Origin: Gigaspora rosea
Lineage: Eukaryota; Glomeromycota; Glomeromycetes; Diversisporales; Gigasporaceae
Length of the DNA stretch: 64,000 nucleotides
Direction: 5' to 3'
NCBI GenBank assembly: GCA_003550325.1
Contig: QKWP01000050.1
Span: forward strand, 369,801 to 433,800
Shown here piece by piece: positions 1 to 10,800 of this stretch. Position numbers and translations under genes: made by a program. Position 1 is the stretch's first letter; each line of letters opens with the position of its first letter. The notes under the pieces are model-generated. The model did not search any database. It saw only the letters and a list, made by a program, of their open reading frames with translations, and was not told the origin of the DNA.

Positions 1-245
1 TAATCGTTAAAGATCTGTTAATCGTTATATATCGTTGTGGTCAAAACACTGTGTAATCATTAAAGATCTGTTAATCGTTATATATTGTTTTAAATAATTC
101 TGATTATAATCGATTTGTAGATATATAACGATTTAATATAGAAAATGATATATATCGATTTAGATATATATCGATTTTTAGCCAGTTAATCGATAGATAT
201 CATTATTTTTTAATCGATATAAAACGATTAACTGTTATATATTGA
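1..245. repeat. AT-rich ATCGATTT-type repeat block
   Basis: A roughly 36-bp segment with core TTAAAGATCTGTTAATCGTT occurs at about 1-36 and again at about 54-90. It is followed by degenerate ATCGATTTA/TATATCG motifs that read similarly on both strands. No coding potential is seen. It probably is the end of a dispersed or foldback repeat that begins outside the window. Confidence 0.6.
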
Positions 246-278
246 TCAATATCTATATATAAAATTTCCTGATGCAGC

Positions 279-632
279 AAGACACAACCCTACAAAAAGA
301 AAGTTTAAGAGTGAAAAAGTAACCGAAAAAACGAAAGAATGAACAAAAAAGAACTGGTACTTATCTTCTGTACTAGTGCCACTCCCAAATCTCCATTCCT
401 GGTAGAGCGAAAAAGTAACCAAAAAAACGAAAGAACGAACAAAAAGAAACTGGTACTTATTTTCTGTACCAGTCCTGGTTCCCAAATCTCCATTCCTGGT
501 TCCTAGTAAGACACAAACCTACAAGAAAGAGAAGGTTAGTAGAGCGAAAAAGTAACTGAAGAAATGAAAGAACAAACAAAAAAGAACTGGTACTTATCTT
601 TTGTACCAGTCCCAGTTCCCAAATCTCCATTG
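279..632. repeat. Tandem repeat of about 95-140 bp units, three copies
   Basis: Three copies of a block that starts GCGAAAAAGTAACC and ends CCCAAATCTCCATTCCTGGT begin near 311, 404 and 541. A GTAAGACACAAACCTACAAG module recurs near 279 and 506. The short open frames on both strands here are products of the repeat periodicity and are not annotated as genes. Confidence 0.75.
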
Positions 633-789
633 CTAACGAAAAAAAATTATTTTAGAATAAAAAAAAAAATACAATATGTAGCTGTTAAACATGCATTGGC
701 ATACCTTGATTTGACTCTGAGAGTGGTAGGTTGCCGGAGGTGCACAACTATGCAGGTGCACAGAAAACATATTTCCTTTAATTTTTATT

Positions 790-935
790 ATATAGTGTGA
801 TAGTGATTATACTCTATTTGTGATTATATAAAGGTATTTTTTATATAAAAATTTTTTGATTTTAAAATTTGTGTGATTATATAGGATTTGTGATTATAGA
901 GGGGTGATTATAGAGGAGAAAGCCAGTATTTGGTT
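790..935. repeat. GTGATTATA-rich degenerate repeat
   Basis: The motif TGTGATTATA or TGATTATAGAGG recurs at least five times in about 140 bp, ending in GGGGTGATTATAGAGGAG. It could be the terminal sub-repeat of a DNA transposon, but I cannot find a matching inverted end or a TSD. Confidence 0.4.
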
Positions 936-1047
936 TGTTTATAGCAAATTCACAAATAATTGATAATATACATATGTCAGACAATTTTAAAATAATAAAT
1001 ATCTCTAATTAATTATCTAGATCTAAAGAATAAATGAATCACTAATA

Positions 1048-1251
1048 CTATTCTTTTATCTTTGTTTTGTGATTTGAAAGAATCAAATCAATTATATCTT
1101 GTTTTATAATTGATATAACAGATTTATCAAACTTAATAAATTCTTTATTATCATCAAATAAAAACACAGTCTGCAAACTCTTCCAATTTAGAATTGACAT
1201 TCTTTGGATCTTTTTTATTCCAGTGTATTTGAACACATAATTTAAATTCAA
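1048..1251 (-). CDS. Small hypothetical ORF (67 aa)
   Basis: This is a minus-strand open frame from an ATG, with mixed charged and hydrophobic composition including FLFDDNKEFIKFDKSVISII. I recognise no domain. No introns or partner exons could be identified. In such AT-rich sequence a frame of this length may be fortuitous, so it is listed only as a low-confidence candidate, possibly the decayed end of a longer gene. Confidence 0.22.
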   Translation of the reverse strand: MNLNYVFKYTGIKKIQRMSILNWKSLQTVFLFDDNKEFIKFDKSVISIIKQDIIDLILSNHKTKIKE

Positions 1252-1787
1252 AACTCTTCAAAAAAGCTGGTATGTAAAGACCTTGAATTGATAGTAATTT
1301 ATATTTATATTCATATTATGATTTATTATTTTTGAACTTAGTTTTATGGTTTTCTTTATTTTACTTATTGTTTATATTTTTTACTTTTAGTTTGTTTTAA
1401 TTTATTACTATATTATATTATAAACTATATTTATTTACTTTAATTTTTATTAAAGTTTTGCCTAACATATAATAACTTAAAAAGTAAAATTTTATAAAGC
1501 ATAAAAACTTAAAAAAAATATATATAATTAAATATATGGTTTTTAACATACAATTTAAAGATAGACAAAGTAGAACAAAATGATTAATCATTACATAAAA
1601 AAGCTTTAAATTCTTTAATTAACTTTTAATCTTTACTTTTATTAGTTTCACTACCTTTTAGTTTCGCCAGATTTTGCCAGGTTTCGTCAGTTTCACCATA
1701 TTTTGCCAAGTTTTATCAGTTTCGCTATTTCGTCTTTTTATTTTTTTGGTGAACTCTCTAGGTTTCCCTAAAAACTGTAATCGAGAG

Positions 1788-2087
1788 CTACTGTTTGCTA
1801 AGAAACGGATCAGAGCCTTCAGTTAAAATTTTAAATCTTTCCTCGGCAGTTAGGTTATCAAAGGATGAAGTTACATGAATATTATCGTTTTGAAATATCA
1901 AAGGCTGACCAACTGTTGGATTTATAGGAAGATTAACATTTTGTAGCATCAAAGGTTGACCAGCTTGATTTATAGGAATATTGATGTTTGGAGTCGTCAA
2001 AGGTTGGCCAGCTTGATTTATAGGAATATTGATGTTTGGAGTCGTCAAAAGTCGACCGGCTGCTTGATTTATTGCCTGAGTCATCAT
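1788..2087 (-). CDS. Tandem-repeat protein, 99 aa, function unknown
   Basis: This minus-strand ORF starts with MMTQAINQAA and is built mostly from a 16-residue unit of the form INQAGQPLTTPNINIP. Two units are nearly identical and the others more divergent (GQPLMLQNVNLPINP, GQPLIFQNDNI). The non-repeated C-terminus includes FDNLTAEERFKILTEGSDPF. The DNA unit is 48 bp, so each copy keeps frame, and the divergent copies still preserve the Gly-Gln-Pro-Leu and Asn-Ile/Asn-Leu positions, which argues for past protein-level constraint. No signal peptide or membrane segment is seen. It may be the N-terminal exon of a larger gene or a repeat-generated ORF. Confidence 0.4.
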   Translation of the reverse strand: MMTQAINQAAGRLLTTPNINIPINQAGQPLTTPNINIPINQAGQPLMLQNVNLPINPTVGQPLIFQNDNIHVTSSFDNLTAEERFKILTEGSDPFLSKQ

Positions 2088-2314
2088 AAAAAATTTCTTT
2101 TTTTATAGATTTTTTTTAAAGGTTTTTTGCTTTTTAAGGTTTTTTTGACGGGTTATTTTTAAGTTTTTTTTTAAAAAGTTTTTTTGAAGTTTTTTTTTGT
2201 CCGAAGCTTTACGATATCAGATCCTGATTTCCTAGTATTTATGATCTCCTACAGTAAAAGGAGAGTATGTATGGAGCAAAAAATTTTTTAGAATAAAATT
2301 ATTATGAGTGCGCT

Positions 2315-2366
2315 AAAAGAAAACTCGAAATTTAAATATGACATTTAAATTTGCGGGTTTTCTTTT
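2315..2366. other. Inverted repeat (hairpin, about 23-bp arms)
   Basis: The left arm starts AAAAGAAAACTCGAAATTTA and the right arm ends TTGCGGGTTTTCTTTT, around a 5-base loop, with only two mismatches or gaps. It lies in a non-coding stretch. A short foldback element or transcript end are both possible. Confidence 0.6.
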
Positions 2367-2369
2367 ACC

Positions 2370-3780
2370 CATATCTTGTCCCTTCGGACAAAGTACTGAC
2401 AAAGTCATGTGTTGGGTTTTTTTTCAGTTTTTATATTTTCCAAATAGAGATTAGACCTGTTGAACTAATTTCGGGAATACGGTAAGTCATTTATTATAAT
2501 TTTGGGCAGACCAATCGTGACCTACCATATGTGGTTGTGTAACGTTTTGTATATGAGCGGAAAACCCGTCTTCGAAGTTGGGTTTCCATTTTGAGAAAAT
2601 GACGATTATTGTTTGTGAAACCTAAATTTTTACCTTTATTTTTAGATATCAATTACGGAATAAACAACATCATGTGATTATAAAACATTGATTGACCAAT
2701 CTAATTTAATTGAGTCGTCAATCTTTTGCTTTGATCTATTTTTAGAACACATACGTTCAAAGATTGGTCTACCTTCAAGTTAAAATATCTCGATAAATCA
2801 TTATATCATTGTAGGGTGAAAAGTGAAATACATATAAATAGAAAATGGCACCTCGTTTTGATAAAAAATCTCGAAATTGATAAAAAAGTGTCGAAGATGG
2901 GTTTTCCTAGTCCATCGCCCATATGTTATATGAACGTAATCATTTCATTTTTGGCTGTTGTCTCTTTAATGCCTTTAATGCAGAGATCGACATACACCAG
3001 AAAAGGAAATTTTTACTCTCGCCATTTTATCCAGGAACGGAGTACATTTACGGGCAGATGAAATGCTGTGCCTCTTTTGTGTCTGATTGGTTAGTCTATC
3101 CTTGTGACTTCTGAATGTATTTCTATATTTGTACGGCTTTGTATCGCATGCAAAAAAAAAAAATGCGTATTATATACGTATTTGTAATCTAGACTACTAT
3201 GATAATATGATAAATTTCTTTGTTTAGTAATTTATTTAAGTTAAACTTTACTATTTATTATCGTGGTTTTGAACCGTGATATGAATATAAAATTAGACCT
3301 TCCGGTTTGTTGGTCTTATAACAATAAATAATTACCTGTTTTATTAATGTGTTGTCGAATAGTGAATTCCGTATATTGTATTTACATATGGGCTAATTTT
3401 TTCAGTACCCAAAATTTAAAGGGTATTAACCAACTAGTCGGGGTTAGATAGTCATTTGACATCGATATTAAAGTTAATTTTGATGATTTTACAGTACAAC
3501 TTATACCGTAATTACTCATATAATTTAAATATAAGAATATGGTCACAGAAGATAATAAATGTTTGAATTAACTTAGTAACAGCTTATATAATTAATTAGT
3601 ACATAATTTTTTGGTTATAATATTTGAATAATGAATTGATTTTTGTAAGTTTGTTGATATGTATTAACCATTAATTACTTATATATTACGTCATTTTCAT
3701 AGAACTTATTATTAATTAAATATTCTAAATATATCGTTGAAGCTTTTCACACTACTATGTGTCTTAATTACACATTCGCT
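2370..3780. other. Non-genic AT-rich stretch
   Basis: No open frame with convincing composition, no splice-linked exons and no bounded repeat was found here. Scattered less AT-rich words are present, but nothing assigns a function. It may contain the promoter of the gene remnant that starts at 3792. Confidence 0.4.
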
Positions 3781-3791
3781 TTACACCTGAA

Positions 3792-4781
3792 ATGGCAAAC
3801 GGCAAAGTGAAATATAATTCAATAGAAATTCATAATTATCCTAAAAAATACGAAATTGAATACAATGATCCATCTACTGGAACTTACTATTATACTATCA
3901 TCTCTGAAGGATTCTATCCGCCACCATCTATTCTTGTCAGAACTCAAAAAAAAAAACATAGTTATAGAATTCCTGACGATTATAAAGTCATGGTTAGTTG
4001 GACAAAGAAAAATAAAACACGAAATATTACATGCTCTATTAATTATATGCATAATGATAAAATGCAATTAAACCCATGTTTTAAAATCGAATATGACAAA
4101 GGTGGATTTCAAACAATTGAATCTTGGCAAAGTGTGACTCATGCAGCAAACTTGTTTGCGCAGGTAAAAGCTTTTATAAACGTTTTTAATAATATTTAAA
4201 TCATTATTAAAAAATTTTTTTTAATATGTATAAGACATATAATTCTAAAGGAACATCAACACTATCCGGAACTATAGTATTCGGATTACAACTTAAGTGT
4301 GTAGAACAAACTAGAGATTATCGCCGTAGATCTAATGTTCTTCAACCTCTTGAAACTCTTGGTAATACTGCAAAAAGAAATCGAATCAAACAAATTAGTG
4401 AAAAAGTGTGTGACTATATAAATGAAAAACAACACATTTAAAACATAAGGATCCAATACAAATAAAATCACTTACTTTGTCAGTAAATGATCAAGATTGG
4501 ATAATTGATTATTCAAAGATGAATTATCAGAAAAAATAAAAAGACAAGCATATGTTCGTGCAATGGATTTTTCACGAGATGCTTTTCGATCAATAGCAAA
4601 AATCTCTTCAGAATTGGATCGTGAATATATGATTAATAATGAAAAGCTTAATCTTAATGAAATAATGCAAAATGCTATACCACTTTATGTTATGGATATT
4701 AATATAGATAATTCAACAATACTTGAAACAAATAATGATGAAATTCATATTAACGATGAAGTAATTCATGGTATCCCTTAA
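3792..4781 (+). pseudogene. Transposase-like multi-copy gene, N-terminal half (broken)
   Basis: An ATG at 3792 opens exon 1 (MANGKVKYNSIEIHNYPKKY...), ending ...NLFAQ at 4163. A 71-bp GT-AG intron (4164-4234) joins it in phase to exon 2 (TYNSKGTSTLSG...QTRDYRRRSNVLQPLE...). A TAA stop at 4439-4441 and a frameshift between about 4441 and 4563 break the frame. It resumes as SLTLSVNDQDWIIDYS, then MDFSRDAFRSIAKISSELDR and ...IHINDEVIHGIP, ending exactly at the TTAA where a 954-bp element has inserted. The reading continues in frame beyond that element at 5740. From memory, this resembles a large uncharacterised family of Rhizophagus genomes. The function of the N-terminal part is unknown. Confidence 0.65.
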
Positions 4782-5735
4782 ACCGTTTCTCCTGCAAATT
4801 TGTCCTGAAATTTTTGAAGTTCGATTTGTAATTAATGTAGTGTTTGTATCACGGTAAAAATTAAGGTTTTACCTATTTAATCCGAAAATCCTGACTTTTA
4901 TTTATTTGGAAATTCATTAATTTTTAGTATTATAATTATTGTTTTTGTTTTTGGTTCGATCATCTTCTATTGGCTTTGTCGATCCCGATCATTGTTACAG
5001 TATGATCATTATTACGATCGTTGTAGTATTTTTTATTTACTATATTTTTTTTACATACCACTTGAATATTATTTTTCAATAAAGATATACGATATGGATG
5101 ATGATTTTGAAGATAATGACTCATATATTTTTGAGCTAATACGAAATATTGAGAATGAAATTGAAAATGAAGTAAGAGATATTACTGATGTTGATAGTGA
5201 TGAAGTTGAAGATGAAGCTGCCAATGAAACCGAAAAAGAAACTTCTGATGAAACAGAAGAAGAAACTATAAATGTTAAAAACAAAAAAAAATTAGTAAAG
5301 TTAAATAAATACACGGACAAAGAAAGAAAAATTTCAGTCCGAATTACAAAATGATCGGCAAAGACCATTTTATGTTACAAAAAAATATGATTTACCTATT
5401 GAAAGATTATCTCCACAAAGTCACTATCCAGAATATCGTGAAGATAAAGGTTCCTGTGTTTGGTGCCGTTTTAAAACTATGGCTGAGCAAGGGAAACACA
5501 ACAAAAATTCACTATGAGGTCAAGTGTGGTGCAAAATGTGTAATGTACCTTTATGTCTCAATAAGCAACGTCCAAATTACTTTATTGAGTACCATGAGTA
5601 TAAATAATAAAATAAATACTGTTTTGCACTGTGGTATAAAATTTTGTATCATGTATGCTATTATTTTGTCATGGCTATAATATAAGTGATCATCAGAAAA
5701 TTTCAGGGCAAATTTGCCCTGAAATGACAAATGGT
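4782..5735 (+). mobile_element. piggyBac-like deletion derivative, TTAA target duplication
   Basis: This 954-bp element interrupts the surrounding pseudogene. TTAA lies on both sides (4778-4781 and 5736-5739). The ends are inverted and imperfect (ACCGTTTCTCC... against ACCATTTGTC...), and each end carries a near-palindrome around GCAAATTTG(C/T)CCTGAAA. Removing the element plus one TTAA restores the host reading frame (...IHGIP, stop, GITESIGKASYRS...). Inside are only the acidic N-terminal region and the C-terminal zinc ribbon of a transposase. The DDE core is missing, so it is a non-autonomous internal-deletion copy. A TA-duplication reading (TIR TCCCTTAAACC) is possible but breaks the host frame. 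Confidence 0.7.
5094..5607 (+). pseudogene. piggyBac-type transposase remnant: acidic N-terminus joined to zinc ribbon
   Basis: An ATG at 5094 opens an Asp/Glu-rich stretch (MDDDFEDNDSYIFELIRNIE...) that runs to 5354. A one-base frameshift near 5340 leads into SPQSHYPEYREDKGSCVWC (Cys codons 5455 and 5464), then VWCKMCNVPLC (Cys 5530, 5539, 5554) and YFIEYHEYK before TAA at 5605. An acidic N-terminus and a CxxC...CxxC ribbon at the extreme C-terminus are typical of piggyBac (DDE_Tnp_1_7) transposases. Everything between, including the catalytic Asp residues, is deleted. One in-frame TGA (5515-5517) breaks the ribbon between its Cys pairs. Confidence 0.6.
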
Positions 5736-5739
5736 TTAA

Positions 5740-6963
5740 GGGATAACTGAGTCAATTGGAAAGGCTAGTTATAGAAGTATAAAAGATATCTTGAAAAATT
5801 TTATATTGAAGAAAATATATTAAATCCAAATAGTCCTTTAATTATATTACAAATATCAGGTGATGGTCGGAATGTAGGGCATCATGTAAAGCATGCAATG
5901 ATAACATGTTCAATTCTTAATGATATTAGTAATCAACAAATACCTGAATGACATTATACTATAATTTTATATCCTGGTATTGAAGATTATTATATTTTAC
6001 AAAAAGTTTTAACACCTTTAGTTCATGATTTACAAAATATTTCTCAAAATGGAATTAATGATGAATTTGGCAATAAGTAAAATATTGAACTTTACTTTTT
6101 ATTAGATTGGAAATTCTTTGCTCTATGTTTAGGGCTGAATGCAGCTAATGCTATCTATTTTTGTCCTTATTGCAAATATAACAAAAAAGAAATTGGATTA
6201 TATAATAAGCATTGGGATAAAAAAAAATATGAAAATGATTATTAATAATCGTAGCACTTGTCCTGGCATATTCAAAAACTATTATTTTTTATGATACTTT
6301 TAGAAAATTGGATTCCGGATGAACTTCATATATTACTTAGAGTTACTGATCGTTTATGGAGTTTGGTATTAGCTGAATTTGATATTAATAACAATAAGAT
6401 CAGAAATATTGTATGTGAGGAAATGAAATGGATTGGCATTAGTTTTTGTTTCTGGCAAGAGCATAATTCACGTATATGGAATGTTACATTATTGACAGGT
6501 GATAAAAAGCTCAAAATGCTTTGTGAATTTGATCTTACAAAACTTTTTAATCAACAAAGAGCTATACTTATTCGACAACTTTGGAATAAATTCTACCAAC
6601 TTTATAGATTATTGCATAATATAAAAACTACTAAAGATATATTTGAAAATAAAGCAAAAGAGTGGGTGGAGTATTTTTAACACCAATATTAGGAAAACCA
6701 AATATATCAGAATTTATTAAAGGACTTTATAAACTATCAGATATTACACTATATATACATCTTCTTTATAATCATATTCCAGATATAATTCAGAATCATA
6801 ATAAATTAGAAATTCAGGAATTTTCTTGTGCTCCAGTTTAAAAAAACATCAACAAACAGTATACTTTTTTAATAAAACATTTAGAGATAGAGGAAATAAA
6901 GCTCAATCTGCTTCAATTTTAGAAATATTACAGCAAGAAAACAGATTATTATATTATATTTAA
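5740..6963 (+). pseudogene. Transposase-like multi-copy gene, C-terminal half (broken)
   Basis: This continues the gene interrupted at 4781. Segments in order are GITESIGKASYRSIKDIL, then after a frameshift NPNSPLIILQISGDGRNVG, YFLLDWKFFALCLGLNAANA, a Cys pair FCPYCKY, then WIPDELHILLRVTDRLWSLV (6258-6680 frame), and finally LTPILGKPNISEFIKGLYKL and YFFNKTFRDRGNKAQ. Breaks include TGA at 5949, several TAA codons and frameshifts near 5800, 6240 and 6670. The GDGRN and LDWK aspartates, the zinc-like Cys pair and the wide multi-copy distribution suggest an RNase-H-like DDE transposase ancestry. That catalytic assignment is inference. It ends at TAA 6961. Confidence 0.6.
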
Positions 6964-7107
6964 AATCGAATACCATTAGCTTTTAAGAAATCCAAACACC
7001 TTTATATTAAATAGAAATTACAATATTATATTATTCTCTAAATAAATAAATCAAAATTAATTATATTGTTTAATTAATTTAAATAATAAATTAATATTTA
7101 ATTACTG

Positions 7108-7640
7108 TTAAGTTTGATAGCTAATAGTATCAACTTGAAACTTAATAATAATAAATCCTGTAGAAATTGTATTTTGGCGAGCATCAGTTATTGCTTCGGT
7201 ATGCCATTCATTTTTTATTTCAGGTGCTTTTTGAAAATCTAATGGTGATGAAATATATAACATTATATATGCTTTTTGATCAAATTCATACCACTGCCCA
7301 CTCCATTCAGTAACTTTTAATATATTGCCATTGTTGCATCTGCATTTTGACATTTAAAAAGATATGTATATTTTTTTTACAAGGTGAATAACATTGAATC
7401 CATGATCCAAATACACCAACAAATTGACTTTCACTGCATGGAATTTTGATCGTTTGTCTTCCAGTTTTTTTTGAAATTAAGTAGCAATTTTTTTTTAATA
7501 AAAAATATTAATGTTTTACAAAACTCTTGAATAGCATTTGAAGGTAAAGAAGGAATATTTGACAGTGGTGTTTTGTAACCATAATGTTTAAAAGTTTCAT
7601 GTTGATAAAGCTCTTTTATACTCTTGAATCGTTTTACTTA
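7108..7640 (-). pseudogene. Decayed minus-strand gene fragment, likely related family
   Basis: Reading the minus strand from about 7640 gives KRFKSIKELYQHETFKHYGY, then SNIPSLPSNAIQEF, then in other frames GRQTIKIPCSESQFVGVFGS and the 81-residue open frame beginning MSKCRCNNGNILKVTEWSGQ, with stops and frameshifts between the pieces. Charge pattern and Trp/Cys content look protein-like across several frames, as expected for an old pseudogene. I do not recognise a defined domain. It faces the transposase-like gene that ends at 6963. Confidence 0.4.
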
Positions 7641-7887
7641 ACATAAAGTGCATTAATAAGGTTTAGATATATGATTTTTGTAACATTCATTACTTGTATT
7701 TGTTGTTACAATAGAATTTGATAAGTCTTGCTAAATAATAAATTAATATTTAGCAATATTCATATTGATAGTTTTAAAAAAAATACTGTTGCTAACAATA
7801 ATCTTTAATTAATATAGTACTGTGTATATTGGGTAATCGATATATTAGTAATATCAAAATAAAATTTACATTAGGAAAATTATAATT

Positions 7888-10800
7888 GGCGACCTGTCGC
7901 TATGGCGACCCATATAATCAGCCAATCACATTGAAGATTGGTCAAATGTGCCGTTTTACCGGGTCGGCCTTTTGATCTTTGATCTAGATTAGATCTGGTT
8001 TTTTTGTTATGGCCACATATGTACATACGTACATGTACGTACATTTTTTTTTATATTTTAGATGCTTTTTGGTTTTTTTTGTTTTAAAGCTTTTTTTTTA
8101 GCATAGTTCTGGCTTCAGCGTTCTTTGGTGAAATGTCTTACGGTATTTTTTCTGGCCTCCGGCATTTTGCTGGTGCTGATCCTTTGGCATTTTGCAGGTG
8201 AATTGCTTTATGGTATTTCTTCTGGTTCCTTTGTGTTTTCTGGTAAGTTAGTTTGCATTTCTTCTGGTTCTTGGCGTTTGCTGGTGAATTGTCTTGGTAT
8301 TTCTTTTGTTCTTCAGCATTTTGCTGGTGAATTATCTTTGGTACTTCTTTGGTAGTTTTATACTACCCTTTTTTTTTTTTTAGAATTTATCCGGTGTTTT
8401 TTCTGCAATTGTCTTGTAGTATTTTTTCTGGTCCTTTGGCGTTTTACTAGTGAATTGTCTTGTGTTCTTTTGTTCTTCAGCGTTTTGCTAGTGAATTGTC
8501 TTTGGTACTTCTTCTGGTCCTTCATCATTCTCTGGTGAATTGCCTATGGTACTTCAGCGTTTTATAGTAAGTTGGTTTGTGGTATTTCTTCTGGTCCTTT
8601 GGCGTTTGCTAATAAATTGTCTTGTGATATTTCTTTTGTTCTTCAGCGTTTTGCTGGTGAATTGTCTTTGGTACTTCTTTAGGTAGTTTTATACTACCCT
8701 TTATTTTTTCTTTTTTAGAATTTCTCTTCGGTGGTATTTTTTCTGGTCCTTTGGCGTTTTACTAGTGAATTGCCTTGTGGTATTTCTTTTGTTCTTCAGT
8801 GCTTTGTTAGTGAATTGTTTTTGGTACTTCTTCTGGTCTTCGTCATTCTCTGTGAATTGTCTATGGGACATCGGCGGTTTATGGTAAGTTGGTTTGTGGT
8901 ATTTCTTCTGGTTTTTTGGCGTTTGCTGATAAATTGTCTTGTGGTATTTCTTTTGTTCTTCAGTGTTTTGCTGGTGAATTGCTTTGGTACTTCTTTGGGT
9001 AGTTTTATACTACCCTTTTTTTTCGAATTTCTCTTTGGTGGTATTTTTTCTGGTCCTTTATTGTTTTACCAGTGAATTGTCTTGTAGTATTTCTTTTGTT
9101 CTTTAGCGTTTTGTTGATGAATTGTCTTTGGTACTTCTTCTGGTCCTTCATCGTTCTCTGGTGGATTGCCTATGATACTTCGGTGTTTTATAGTAAGTTG
9201 GTTTGTGGTATTTCTTCTGGTCCTTTGGCGTTTGCTGATGAATTGTCTTGTGATATTTCTTTTATTCTTCAGCATTTTGCTGGTGAATTGCCTTTGGTAC
9301 TTCTTTGGGTAGTTTTATACTACCCTTTTTTTTCTTTTTTAGAATTTCTCTCTGGTGGTATTTTTCTGGTCCTTTGGCGTTTTACCGGTGAAATGACTTG
9401 TGGTATTTCTTTTGTTCTTCGGCGTTTTGCTGGTGAATTGTCTTTGGTACTTCTTCTGGTCTTTCATTGTTCTCTGGTGAATTACCTATGGTACTTCAGC
9501 ATTTTATGGTAGGTTGGTTTGTCCTTTGGTGTTTGCTAATGAATTGTTTTGTGGTATTTCTTTTGTTCTTCGGCATTTCGCTGGTAATTGTCTTTGGTAC
9601 TTAGTACTTCTTTTGGTAGTTTTATACTACTCTTTTTTTTTCTTTTTTAGAATTCTCTCCAGTGGTATTTTTTCTGGTCCTTTGGCATTTTACCGGTGAG
9701 TTGTCTTGTGGTATTTCTTTTGTTCTTCGCCATTTTGCTAGTGAATTGTTTTTGGTACTTCTTCTAGTCTTTCATCGTTCTTTGGTGAATTGCCTATGGT
9801 ACTTTGGCGTTTTATGGTAAGTTGGTTTGTGGTATTTCTTCTGGTCTTTTGGCATTTGCTTGTGAATTGTCTTGTGGTATTTCTTTTGTTCTTTGGCGTT
9901 TTGCTGGTAAATTGTCTTTGGTACTTCTTTGGGTAGTTTTATACTACCTTTTTTTTCTTTTTTAGAATTTATCCGGTGTTTTTTCTGCAATTATCTTGTG
10001 GTATTTCTTCTGGTTCTTCGGCGGTTTGCTAGTGAATTGTCTTTGGTACTTCTTTTGCTCTTCGGCATTTTGCTGGTGAATTGTCTTTGGTACTTCTTCT
10101 GGTCCTTTGGCGTTTCTGGTGAATTGCCTTATGGTATTTCTTCTGGTCCTTCAGCATTTTACCGGTGAATTGTTTTGTGGTATTTCTTTTGTTCTTCAGC
10201 GTTTTACCGGTGAATTGTCTTGTGGTATTTCTTTTGTTCTTTGCATTTTGTTGGTGAATTAGTCTTTAGTACTTCTTCTGGTCCCTCGGCGTTTCTGGTG
10301 AATTGTCTTGTGGTATTTCTTTTGTTCTTCGGAGGTTTGCTAGTGAATTGTCTTTGGTACTTCTTGTAGTGTTTCTTTTGCTCTTCGGCGTTTTTTTGGT
10401 GAATTGTCTTTGGTACTTCCTCTGGTTCTTCGGCATTTCTGGTGAATTGTCTTGTGATGTTTCTTTTGCTCTTCGGCGTTTTGCTAGTGAATTATCTTTG
10501 GTACTTCTTCTGGTCCTTTAGCGTTTCTGGTGAATTGCCTTGTGGTGTTTCTTTTGCTTTTCAGCAGTTTGCTAGTGAATTGTCTTTGGTACTTCTTTTG
10601 TTCTTCAGCGTTTTGCTAGTAAATTGTCTTGTGGTATTTCTTTTGTTCTTCGGCGTTTCTAGTGAATTGTCTTTGGTACTTCTTCTGGACCTTCGGTGTT
10701 TCTGGTGAATGTCTTGTAGTATTTTTTTTGCTTTTTGGTGTTTTGCTGGTAAATTGTTTTTGGTACTTCTTCTGGTCTTTTAGCGTTTCCGGTGAATGGT

